Numbered from the stretch's first letter, positions 1 through 6,191 are shown. The stretch is 6,473 nt of DNA from Sulfuricellaceae bacterium (GCA_019911985.1 JAIOJO010000032.1:1-6473); one strand, 5' to 3'. The notes: a model not told the origin generated them from the sequence alone. Made by a program: numbers and translations.

Positions 1-674
1 AACCCCGCGCCCCACACGGTACGGATATGCCGCGGCGCGTCCGGGTCGCTCTCCATCTTGCGGCGCAAGCGGGCAATGCGGACGTCCACGCTGCGGTCGA
101 AGGGCATGCGCTCCTCGCCTTGGGCCAGGCTCACCAAAGCCTCGCGGCTCAGCACCCGGCCGGGGTTCTGCGCCAGTATCCGCAGCAAGGTAAACTCCGC
201 GGTGGTAATGTCCACCGGGACGCCGTCGCAGGACAGCGAATGGGCCTCCAAATTCAGGCAGAACCGGCCGAAGCGGATTTGCCGCGCCGGACTCTCGGCG
301 GCCGAACGGCGCCGCAGCAGCGCTTTCACGCGGGCGAGCAGCTCGCGGGGATTGAAGGGTTTGGCGAGATAGTCGTCGGCGCCGAGTTCGAGACCGATGA
401 TCCGGTCAATGTCCGCGCCGCGTGCCGACACCATGATGATGGGGCAGTCGCCGCGCTCGCGAATTTTCTGCGCCAGCACCAGGCCATCGCTGCCCGGCAG
501 CATGATGTCGAGAAGAATCAAATCGGGCTCGTGAGCCACCAGCCAGTCGTCCATGGCCGATCCGTCGCCGACGGCCGTCGCCTCGTAGCCGTGGCCGGAA
601 AAATACTCGCACAACATCCGGCACATTTCGGTGTCGTCGTCGACAATTAAGATAGGGTGTTTCGCTTCCATCAT
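1..674 (-). CDS. OmpR/PhoB-family response regulator, OmpR-like (3' end outside window)
   Basis: Cytoplasmic transcription regulator of a two-component system, activated by phosphotransfer from a sensor kinase that is not in the window. Translating the minus strand from the ATG at 674 gives 224 residues before the edge. The receiver domain spans about residues 7-122: acidic pocket VDDD (11-14), phosphoacceptor Asp56 in LLDIMLPG, switch Ser83 in IIMVSARG, and Lys105 in DDYLAKPFNPRELLARV. A winged-helix DNA-binding domain follows (about 134-224), with RSVDVRIARLRRKMESDP and the start of the terminal beta-hairpin, TVWGAG. Only roughly 10-20 residues should be missing. PFNPRELLAR and the RS-DV-I-RLRR helix resemble OmpR itself more than PhoB, but orthology with E. 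coli OmpR cannot be claimed. No clear Shine-Dalgarno precedes the tandem ATGs (674, 671). The gene is divergent from the small-ORF pair starting at 848. Confidence 0.93.
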   Translation of the reverse strand, partial: MMEAKHPILIVDDDTEMCRMLCEYFSGHGYEATAVGDGSAMDDWLVAHEPDLILLDIMLPGSDGLVLAQKIRERGDCPIIMVSARGADIDRIIGLELGADDYLAKPFNPRELLARVKALLRRRSAAESPARQIRFGRFCLNLEAHSLSCDGVPVDITTAEFTLLRILAQNPGRVLSREALVSLAQGEERMPFDRSVDVRIARLRRKMESDPDAPRHIRTVWGAG

Positions 675-682
675 GTAGCCGG

Positions 683-688
683 ATTTTA
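683..688 (-). promoter_or_regulatory. Possible -10 element of the response regulator gene
   Basis: On the minus strand, positions 688 to 683 read TAAAAT, five of six matches to the sigma70 -10 consensus. No convincing -35 lies 16-18 bases upstream (the sequence there is GCGATA-like). If used, transcription would begin only a few bases before the ATG at 674, giving an almost leaderless message. That would fit the missing Shine-Dalgarno. This is a weak call from sequence alone. Confidence 0.25.
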
Positions 689-718
689 AGCTATCTACAC
701 GGCAATATCGCACCGGAT

Positions 719-737
719 ACAAATTGAAACAATTTGT
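719..737. promoter_or_regulatory. Perfect 19-bp inverted repeat, candidate operator
   Basis: The sequence ACAAATTG-AAA-CAATTTGT has two perfect 8-base arms around a 3-base centre. It sits between the divergent response regulator (start 674) and the small-ORF/secreted-protein pair (start 848), a natural place for a shared operator. The centre also contains TTGAAACA, which resembles one half of the TGAAAC-type sequence bound by OmpR, and TTGAAA (724-729) could serve as a -35 for rightward transcription. The arms are AT-rich in a GC-rich genome, which makes chance less likely. Which protein binds it is unknown. Confidence 0.5.
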
Positions 738-777
738 CGCCATCCGTAATAGATCGGACATCTCCGCTCAACACCGC

Positions 778-795
778 CGAGGCACAATAGCCTCG
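778..795 (+). repeat. Short inverted repeat / hairpin upstream of the small ORF
   Basis: CGAGGC-ACAATA-GCCTCG is a perfect 6-bp stem with a 6-base loop, about 50 bases before the ATG at 848. If transcribed it could form a small hairpin in the 5' leader of the pair at 848-1625. As DNA it could be an operator. No T-run follows, so it is not a standard terminator. Confidence 0.35.
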
Positions 796-847
796 TCCGT
801 TCGCAGCAATGGGCAAAGTTTCTCAAAGCATATGAAGGAGTATCGTT

Positions 848-1030
848 ATGGATATCAGTTCAGTGGGCGGCAGTTGCGGCGCTACGGGCCATCCGGCCAT
901 CCAGCCCGGCCTGGGATCGACTCAAGCGGCCGCGCCGGCCAACAGCGCCGGCGCAGTAAGCACGCCGCTCTTGCCGAGCGTCAACGACCAAGGCCAGGCA
1001 CTCGGCCAAATCATCAACGTCAAAGCGTAA
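848..1030 (+). CDS. Small 60-residue protein, function unknown
   Basis: Small protein beginning MDISSVGGS and ending LGQIINVKA. A strong Shine-Dalgarno, AAGGAG at 835-840, lies 7 bases before the ATG and decides the start. The middle is rich in Gly, Ala, Ser and Pro, with no membrane helix or signal peptide; it holds one Cys (residue 10). The MDISS start and the LG..IN.KA ending recall the short YjfB-type 'putative motility protein' family, which has a similar length. The central helical part typical of that family is not evident, so this is only a possible distant relation. The stop codon overlaps the ribosome-binding site of the secreted-protein gene at 1044, which points to one transcript and translational coupling. 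The good ribosome-binding site and this arrangement are the main reasons to believe it is a real gene. Confidence 0.65.
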   Translation: MDISSVGGSCGATGHPAIQPGLGSTQAAAPANSAGAVSTPLLPSVNDQGQALGQIINVKA

Positions 1031-1035
1031 AGGAG
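1029..1035 (+). promoter_or_regulatory. Ribosome-binding site overlapping the upstream stop codon
   Basis: AAAGGAG lies 8 bases before the ATG at 1044 and shares two bases with the TAA stop (1028-1030) of the 60-residue ORF. Ribosomes terminating there would sit directly on the next initiation site. This supports translational coupling and fixes the start of the secreted protein. Confidence 0.7.
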
Positions 1036-1043
1036 ATTCCGAA

Positions 1044-1625
1044 ATGGCAACAAAAAACATTTACTGGGCAAGCGCCGTCGCGCTCTGCATCTCTTCCCCG
1101 GCGTGGGCCACCGGCACGAGCGCGAACACGCCTCTCGGCAACGCGACTGCCCCCGCAGCCGGCGCCCAACACATGGCGGCCAGGCCGCACGCCAACCAAT
1201 TCGGCGCCAGCGGCGTGTGCAAGAGCGGCAGCCGCACGGTTTCCTATGATTGGAATGCGGCCAGCGGCGCCTTGAAGCTCGACGTCGTTTTTGCCGATTG
1301 CCAGTTGGCCAACGGCGCAACGGTGAACGGCACGGATGCCACCGACGGCACGCTCACCGCCAGCGGCAGCAGCGGCTATAAAATCGACCTGAGCGATACA
1401 GTCGATACCACGGTCACCGACAAGTTCGGCAACAGCCACACCCGCAATTGCACGATCACCCGAACGGGAACGCTCGACACCTCGACGAAGGTATTCTCGG
1501 GCACGGTCACCCGCAACAACTGCACGCTATCCGGCGATTTCCGCGAAGGCTTGGGCCTGATTGAAATGCTCGCGAACCAACCGACCAACGACGAGCAGAC
1601 CGACGTCCCGAATGCCGGGAGCTAA
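1044..1625 (+). CDS. Secreted four-cysteine hypothetical protein, family not recognised
   Basis: Predicted exported protein of 193 residues. The N-terminus has a lysine (residue 4), a hydrophobic stretch (about 7-19) and a likely signal peptidase I site after Ala22 (SSPAWA, then TGTS), so the mature protein should be periplasmic or released. There is no lipobox. The mature part has a low-complexity Ala/Asn/Pro linker (about 23-56) and then a Thr/Gly/Asn/Asp-rich region with alternating residues typical of beta-sheet. Cysteines at 59, 86, 136 and 160 could form two disulfides. The two C-terminal cysteines sit in similar settings, TRNCTITRTGT (133-143) and TRNNCTLSGDF (156-166), which suggests repeated beta-strand units. 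The tail (from about 167) is more acidic and helical. I recognise no catalytic motif. A strong ribosome-binding site and coupling to the 60-residue ORF support expression. Confidence 0.8.
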   Translation: MATKNIYWASAVALCISSPAWATGTSANTPLGNATAPAAGAQHMAARPHANQFGASGVCKSGSRTVSYDWNAASGALKLDVVFADCQLANGATVNGTDATDGTLTASGSSGYKIDLSDTVDTTVTDKFGNSHTRNCTITRTGTLDTSTKVFSGTVTRNNCTLSGDFREGLGLIEMLANQPTNDEQTDVPNAGS

Positions 1626-1661
1626 AGCCCCGTTAGCTCTGGGCAAGCGGCGCTAAGCCGC
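1619..1661. terminator. Two hairpins in the convergent gap, possible bidirectional terminator
   Basis: The secreted-protein gene (plus strand) and ampD (minus strand) converge here. GAGCTAA (1619-1625) pairs with TTAGCTC (1633-1639) across a 7-base loop and includes the stop codon. GCGGC (1647-1651) pairs with GCCGC (1657-1661) across a 5-base loop. Neither is followed by a clear T-run in either direction, so intrinsic termination is uncertain. The position between converging genes is the main support. Confidence 0.35.
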
Positions 1662-1665
1662 CGGC

Positions 1666-2202
1666 TCAGGCCAGCATTTGCCGGTAGCGCGACCAGTCGA
1701 AATTCGGCCCTGGATCGGTTTTGCGGCCCGGCGCGATGTCGGCGTGGCCGACGATGTCCGCAATCGGATAGGCCGCTTGCAGCGCCCGTGTCAACTCCGC
1801 CAGGCGGTCGTACTGCCTATTCTCGAAGGGCGCATAGTCGCTGCCTTCCAGCTCGATGCCGATGGCGAAATCATTGCAGCGCTGCCGCCCTTGCCATTGC
1901 GACTGCCCGGCATGCCAGGCGCGCAGATTGCAGGACACGAACTGGATCACCTCGCCGTCGCGGCGGATGAAAAAATGCGCCGACACCCGCAAATCCCGGA
2001 TGCTGGCGAAAAACGGGTGGGCCTGGGGGTCGAGCTTGTTGGTGAAAAAGTCGATCACCGCGTCGCCGTCGTATTGCTGCGGCGGCAGGCTGATAGCGTG
2101 GATCACCAGCAGCGTAACCGGCATCTCCGGCGGACGTTCGTCGAAGTTGGGCGAGGCGATAAAACGCACGCCTTTTAAAAATCCCGATGGGTCGATTTGC
2201 AT
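1666..2202 (-). CDS. ampD: 1,6-anhydro-N-acetylmuramyl-L-alanine amidase AmpD
   Basis: Cytoplasmic zinc amidase that cuts the bond between 1,6-anhydro-N-acetylmuramic acid and L-alanine in imported muropeptides, a step of peptidoglycan recycling. In species with AmpR/AmpC this also keeps beta-lactamase uninduced. The 178-residue product is close to the 183 residues of E. coli AmpD. Zinc ligands are His35 (LLVIHAISLPP), His153 and Asp163 (GHADIAPGRKTDPG); the catalytic residues by alignment are Glu117 (IGIELEG) and Lys161. Other family blocks are DPQAHPFFASI, LRVSAHFFIRRDGE and RAWHAG. The ATG at 2202 is chosen because MQIDPSGFLKGVRFIASPNFDERP aligns with the AmpD N-terminus; the open frame extends upstream to 2301 but there runs out of frame through the thioredoxin-like gene. 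It begins 10 bases after that gene's stop and is probably cotranscribed. There is no close Shine-Dalgarno, so it may depend on coupling. Confidence 0.96.
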   Translation of the reverse strand: MQIDPSGFLKGVRFIASPNFDERPPEMPVTLLVIHAISLPPQQYDGDAVIDFFTNKLDPQAHPFFASIRDLRVSAHFFIRRDGEVIQFVSCNLRAWHAGQSQWQGRQRCNDFAIGIELEGSDYAPFENRQYDRLAELTRALQAAYPIADIVGHADIAPGRKTDPGPNFDWSRYRQMLA

Positions 2203-2212
2203 AGTCTGAATT

Positions 2213-2554
2213 TTACGGTTCCTCTTCCGCCGGTTGAGCCAGCGCTTGCGCCAGTGCCTGCCGGATCGCTTCCGGGGTGGGCTGGCAGGCCAGGGGCGCA
2301 TGATAACGGCCCTCGCGGAATAAAAAAAGCGCGGGCAAATGGAATATCTCGTATTCCCGCGCCAAAGCCGTGCTGGCCTGCACGTCCACCTTGAACAAGC
2401 GCACGCCCGTCTCCGCCACCGCCCGCGGCAGCACGGCTTCCATGCGGCGGCACGCCCCGCAGGCCGGCGCGCCGAACAAAACCAGGGCGGTGCCGGACGA
2501 TCCGGCCACGGCGGCGTGAAAATCGAACTCGGTCAAAACCTCGAATTCCGTCAT
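2213..2554 (-). CDS. Thioredoxin-fold protein with altered CGAC active site
   Basis: Single-domain thioredoxin-like protein of 113 residues, close to the usual 105-110 of TrxA, probably cytoplasmic since no signal peptide is visible. The fold is supported by a beta-strand ALVLFGAP (23-30), the redox motif Cys32-Gly-Ala-Cys35, the strand VRLFKVDVQ, the helix ALAREYEIFHLPALFLFREGR with cis-proline Pro74, and a C-terminal helix (about 93-107). It departs from classical thioredoxin at the active site: APACGAC replaces APWCGPC, so both the Trp before the first Cys and the Pro between the cysteines are lost. This would be expected to change redox potential and partner choice, so it may be a specialised disulfide reductase or a co-chaperone rather than the main thioredoxin. 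It is the first gene of an operon with ampD. The promoter lies at 2581-2609 with a leader of about 20 bases and a weak GGGATGG ribosome-binding region. Confidence 0.88.
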   Translation of the reverse strand: MTEFEVLTEFDFHAAVAGSSGTALVLFGAPACGACRRMEAVLPRAVAETGVRLFKVDVQASTALAREYEIFHLPALFLFREGRYHAPLACQPTPEAIRQALAQALAQPAEEEP

Positions 2555-2580
2555 GACGCCATCCCGCGAAACCGCTTCTG

Positions 2581-2609
2581 TCTATATAATCGAGCGCATC
2601 GACTTTCAA
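2581..2609 (-). promoter_or_regulatory. Sigma70-type promoter of the thioredoxin-like/ampD operon
   Basis: On the minus strand TTGAAA (2609-2604) and TATAGA (2586-2581) are separated by exactly 17 bases, both five of six to consensus. Transcription would start near 2574, about 20 bases before the ATG at 2554. The same AT patch read on the plus strand gives TATAAT (2585-2590), which could be a -10 for the exchanger gene at 2624, although no -35 is visible for it. Confidence 0.65.
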
Positions 2610-2623
2610 CGGATATTCTGCTT

Positions 2624-3628
2624 ATGCTCACCTTCGCCACCCTGCTCGTCATGCTGGTCGTCATTTTAATCGCCGCCGAGGTATTCACCAACGCGCTCGA
2701 GCATCTGGGCGAAAAACTAAAAATTTCCGAGGGCGTCACCGGCTCCCTGTTCGCCGCCATCGGCACCGCGCTGCCGGAAACCATGGTGCCGCTGCTAGCC
2801 TTGATGGCGGGCACCCAAAACGCCCAGATCAACGAGGAAATCGGCGTCGGCGCCATCCTCGGCGCGCCGCTGATGCTGTCCACGCTGTCGACCTGCCTGA
2901 TGGCGCTGGCGGTTGTGAAAAAACGCGGCCTGCAAGGCCACCTGACGCCCGAGCGCAGCGGCCTCACCCGCGACCTGCACTTTTTTCTGGCGGCATTCGG
3001 CTTTTCCGCGCTGGCGCTGTTCGTTCCCCATACCCAGCCGTTCATCCGCGCGTCCATCGCGATAAGCCTGGTGCTGATCTATTTCGTCTACATCATGCTG
3101 ACGCTGAAAGCCTCCGAGCACCTGGTCAAGGAGGGCCACGCCACCGAAGCGGAAGAGCCGATGTTCCTGTCGCGCCTGGGCCTGAAGAAAAACCTCTTCA
3201 CGATACTGCTGCAAATGGGGCTGGGATTGCTGTTGCTGGTGGGCGGCGCGAAAGGCTTCATTCACGGCGTGGAAGAAGCCTCGGTTATTCTCGGCATCAC
3301 GCCGCTGTTGCTGTCGCTGCTGATTATCCCCATCGCCACCGAGCTGCCGGAAAAGGTCAACAGTATCCTGTGGATACGCCGCCATAAGGACACACTGGCT
3401 TTCGGCAACATCACCGGCGCGATGGTGTTTCAAGGCACCCTGCTGCCCGCCATCGGCATTATGCTCACGCCTTGGGAGCCGCGCCGCGAAGTCTTCGCCG
3501 GTATTGTCATCACGCTGCTGGCCGCCTTGTGGCTGCGCCTGATGCTGTCCCGCGGCCAATTGCGTATCTGGCAATTGCTGATCAACGGCGGACTCTACCT
3601 CACCTACCTGCTGATCGCGCTGAGCTAA
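2624..3628 (+). CDS. CaCA-superfamily cation exchanger (sodium/calcium exchanger-like membrane protein)
   Basis: Inner-membrane secondary transporter of 334 residues that probably exchanges a cation such as Ca2+ for Na+ or H+. It shows the two inverted alpha repeats of the family. Alpha-1 is about residues 37-90, with GTALPE (47-52, Glu52) and GVGAILGAPLM (75-84). Alpha-2 is about 223-280, with IATELPE (237-243, Glu240 and Glu243) and GNITGAMVFQGTLLP (261-275). Hydrophobic segments at about 3-19, 41-61, 75-97, 118-134, 142-160, 191-207, 222-240, 266-282, 290-307 and 316-333 fit the usual ten helices. A charged cytoplasmic loop with EGHATEAEEP (170-179) lies between the halves. The alpha-2 GNITGAMVFQ differs from the GSNIFN-type motif of the well-studied exchangers, so ion specificity is open. 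The start at 2624 is where the hydrophobic N-terminus begins; upstream in-frame sequence overlaps the thioredoxin-like gene on the other strand. The ribosome-binding site is weak. Confidence 0.88.
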   Translation: MLTFATLLVMLVVILIAAEVFTNALEHLGEKLKISEGVTGSLFAAIGTALPETMVPLLALMAGTQNAQINEEIGVGAILGAPLMLSTLSTCLMALAVVKKRGLQGHLTPERSGLTRDLHFFLAAFGFSALALFVPHTQPFIRASIAISLVLIYFVYIMLTLKASEHLVKEGHATEAEEPMFLSRLGLKKNLFTILLQMGLGLLLLVGGAKGFIHGVEEASVILGITPLLLSLLIIPIATELPEKVNSILWIRRHKDTLAFGNITGAMVFQGTLLPAIGIMLTPWEPRREVFAGIVITLLAALWLRLMLSRGQLRIWQLLINGGLYLTYLLIALS

Positions 3629-3707
3629 GCGGGCGCGTCTTCCGCTCGTAACAAACTCCTTTTAGCATAGCGTCCATGTTTTTCATTCCACTATAAAGGG
3701 CTGCGCA

Positions 3708-6191
3708 ATGAGCATAAAAAAAACCGGAAGAGGCGCCATTAAGTACGATTACCTGGCGATGGACACCTCCTCCATCAAGGAATCCATCGCCCACAAACTG
3801 GTCTACTCCGTCGGCAAAGACCCGTTTACCGCCACGCCGCGCGACTGGTTTTTTACCACGGCGTATGCCGTTCGCGACCGCATGATCGAGCGCTGGATGG
3901 AAACCATGCGCAGCTATTACCGCGCCGACGCCAAGCGGGTGTATTACTTGTCGCTGGAATTCCTGATCGGCCGCACGCTGACCAACAGCCTAATGAACCT
4001 GGATATTTACGAGGAGACACGCGAGGCGCTGGATGAAATCGAAGTCGATTTCGACGCTATCCGCGACGTCGAACCCGACGCGGCGCTCGGCAACGGCGGA
4101 CTGGGACGCTTGGCGGCCTGCTTTCTCGACTCCATGGCAACGATGCGCCTGCCCGGTTACGGTTACGGCATCCGCTACGATTACGGCATGTTCCACCAGC
4201 GCATCGAAAACGGCTATCAGGTCGAGCATCCCGATAACTGGCTGCGCTATAGTAGCCCCTGGGAATTTCCCCGCCCCGAAGTCCTGTATCCGGTGAAGTT
4301 CCACGGCGAGGTGACGCAATACACCGACGAGCGGGGTATGCTGCGCAGCCATTGGATCGACACCGAGGACATCATGGCCATGGCCTACGACATGCCGGTT
4401 CCCGGCTACGGCACCAATACCGTGAACAATTTGCGCCTCTGGTCCGCCAAGGCGTCGCGGGATTTCGACCTGGGTTATTTCAACGAAGGCAACTACATCA
4501 AGGCGGTAGAGGACAAGAACGAATCCGAAAACCTGTCCAAGGTTCTGTACCCCGACGACAGCACGGAAATGGGCCGGGAATTGCGCCTGAAGCAGCAGTA
4601 CTTCTTCGTCAGCGGATCGCTGCAAGACATCCTTTACCGCTTTACCAAGCATCACGACAGCCTGCTCAACTTGGCCGATAAAGTTGCCATCCAGCTCAAC
4701 GATACCCACCCGGCCATCGCCATTCCCGAACTGATGCGCCTGTTGATGGACATTCACAACTTAAGCTGGGACGATGCCTGGAAGATCGCCGTCAATACCT
4801 TTTCCTACACCAATCACACGCTCATGCCCGAAGCCCTGGAAACCTGGCCGGTCGAGCTGTTTGAAACGATGCTGCCGCGCCATTTGCAAATCATTTACGA
4901 AATCAACCAGCGCTTCCTGAAAGACGTCATACACCATTTCCCCGGCGACAACGACCGGCTGCGCCGCATGTCCATCATCGACGAAACCCGCGGACGGCGC
5001 ATCCGCATGGCCCACCTGGCCATAGTCGGCAGCCATAAAGTCAACGGCGTCGCCCAACTGCATTCCGACCTGATGAAGCGCGATATTTTCCGCGACTTCG
5101 ACCAACTTTACCCTGGCAAGCTGATCAACGTGACCAACGGTATTACGCCGCGCCGCTGGCTCAACCATGCCAACCGCGGCCTGGCCATGCTGATTTCCAA
5201 ACACCTGGGGCGCAAGTGGATACGCGACCTGTCCTACCTGGAGCAACTGCAACCGCTAGCCGACGACGACGCATTCCGCACAGAATTTTGCGGCATCAAG
5301 CAGAAAAACAAGGAGCACTTGGCGCGCTACATCCACACCCACCTCAACTTGGAAGTCGACCCCTCTTCGCTCTTCGACGTCCAGGTGAAACGCATCCACG
5401 AATACAAGCGGCAACTGCTCAACGTGCTGCACGTGATCACGCGCTATAACCGTATCCGCAACAACCCGCAGGCCGACTGGGTGCCGCGCACCGTGATTTT
5501 TAGCGGCAAGGCCGCTCCCGGCTACGCGATGGCCAAACTGATCATCAAACTCATCAACGATGTCGCCGACATCATCAATAACGACCCCTTGGTCGGAAAC
5601 AAACTCAAGCTGGCTTTCATTCCCAACTACGACGTGTCCACCGCAGGCGTCATCATTCCAGCGGCCGACCTGTCGCAGCAAATCTCCACGGCGGGCACCG
5701 AAGCGTCCGGCACCGGCAATATGAAACTGTCGCTCAACGGCGCCCTGACCATCGGCACCCTGGACGGCGCCAATATCGAAATCCGCGACCGGGTCGGCGC
5801 CGACAACTTCTTCATTTTCGGCCTGACCACGGAAGAAGCCGCCCAACTTCGGGCCAGCGGCTATAATCCGTGGGATTACTATCACGGCAACAGCGAGCTG
5901 AAACAAACCCTGGACATGATCGGCAACGGCTTCTTCTCATTCGACGAACCCAAGCGCTTTCAGCCGATAGTCGATGCGCTTACCCGGCATGGCGACAAAT
6001 ACTTGCTGCTGGCCGACTACGCTTCCTATATCGCCAAGCAAGACGATGTGGATGCCCTCTACCACCATCCCGACGAATGGGTGCGCAAAGCCATCCTCAA
6101 CGTGGCCAACATGGGATTCTTCTCCAGCGACCGGACGATCCAGGAATATGCAACGAATATTTGGGGCGTGACTCCGGTCGCCCACGAATAA
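3708..6191 (+). CDS. glgP: Glycogen/starch/alpha-glucan phosphorylase
   Basis: Cytoplasmic PLP enzyme that releases glucose-1-phosphate from the non-reducing ends of alpha-1,4-glucans such as glycogen. The 827 residues compare with 815 in E. coli GlgP, and similarity runs the full length. Visible blocks include SIAHKLVYSVGKDP (25-38), YYLSLEFLIGRTL, the glycine loop LGNGGLGRLAACF (127-139), YGIRYDYGMF, LNDTHPAIAIPE, VTNGITPRRWL, VKRIHEYKRQLLN (560-572; Lys561, Arg562 and Lys567 match muscle phosphorylase Lys568, Arg569 and Lys574) and GTEASGTGNMK ending in the PLP lysine Lys673 (muscle Lys680). The N-terminus lacks the phosphorylatable serine region of the animal enzyme, so control by phosphorylation is not expected. 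The start at 3708 has AAAGGG (3695-3700) 7 bases upstream; Met18 is a weaker alternative. No glg synthesis genes flank it, and no clear promoter or terminator is seen in the 79-base gap before it, so readthrough from the exchanger is possible. Confidence 0.98.
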   Translation: MSIKKTGRGAIKYDYLAMDTSSIKESIAHKLVYSVGKDPFTATPRDWFFTTAYAVRDRMIERWMETMRSYYRADAKRVYYLSLEFLIGRTLTNSLMNLDIYEETREALDEIEVDFDAIRDVEPDAALGNGGLGRLAACFLDSMATMRLPGYGYGIRYDYGMFHQRIENGYQVEHPDNWLRYSSPWEFPRPEVLYPVKFHGEVTQYTDERGMLRSHWIDTEDIMAMAYDMPVPGYGTNTVNNLRLWSAKASRDFDLGYFNEGNYIKAVEDKNESENLSKVLYPDDSTEMGRELRLKQQYFFVSGSLQDILYRFTKHHDSLLNLADKVAIQLNDTHPAIAIPELMRLLMDIHNLSWDDAWKIAVNTFSYTNHTLMPEALETWPVELFETMLPRHLQIIYEINQRFLKDVIHHFPGDNDRLRRMSIIDETRGRRIRMAHLAIVGSHKVNGVAQLHSDLMKRDIFRDFDQLYPGKLINVTNGITPRRWLNHANRGLAMLISKHLGRKWIRDLSYLEQLQPLADDDAFRTEFCGIKQKNKEHLARYIHTHLNLEVDPSSLFDVQVKRIHEYKRQLLNVLHVITRYNRIRNNPQADWVPRTVIFSGKAAPGYAMAKLIIKLINDVADIINNDPLVGNKLKLAFIPNYDVSTAGVIIPAADLSQQISTAGTEASGTGNMKLSLNGALTIGTLDGANIEIRDRVGADNFFIFGLTTEEAAQLRASGYNPWDYYHGNSELKQTLDMIGNGFFSFDEPKRFQPIVDALTRHGDKYLLLADYASYIAKQDDVDALYHHPDEWVRKAILNVANMGFFSSDRTIQEYATNIWGVTPVAHE

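Noticed and set aside
27..650. 207-codon open frame on the plus strand
   Set aside because: It lies antisense to the response regulator, whose receiver and DNA-binding motifs are fully recognisable on the minus strand. The product looks like a GC-rich frame shadow.
724..1275. 183-codon plus-strand frame from a TTG start
   Set aside because: It has no ribosome-binding site, a composition rich in Arg, Pro and Ser, and overlaps two genes that have strong ribosome-binding sites and a clear signal peptide.
2203..2301. Upstream in-frame extension of ampD (33 codons)
   Set aside because: It overlaps the thioredoxin-like gene out of frame, is highly basic, and has no counterpart in AmpD proteins.
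2339..2623. Upstream in-frame extension of the exchanger gene (95 codons)
   Set aside because: It is antisense to the thioredoxin-like gene, is rich in His, Arg and Gln, and precedes the hydrophobic N-terminus expected for the family.
2795..3574. 259-codon minus-strand frame
   Set aside because: It is antisense to the exchanger and very rich in Gln, Arg and Gly, as expected for a shadow of a Leu/Ala-rich membrane gene.
3628..3646. AGCGG/CCGCT hairpin after the exchanger stop, considered as a terminator
   Set aside because: The stem is only 5 bp with a 9-base loop, and the short T-run (3660-3664) is too far downstream.
3692..3697. TATAAA before glgP, considered as a -10 element
   Set aside because: It overlaps the ribosome-binding region and would put the start site at or past the Shine-Dalgarno.
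3990..5906. Three long minus-strand frames (3990-4757, 4761-5252, 5256-5906)
   Set aside because: All lie antisense to glgP, which matches its family over the full length. They are the regular shadow of its codon usage.
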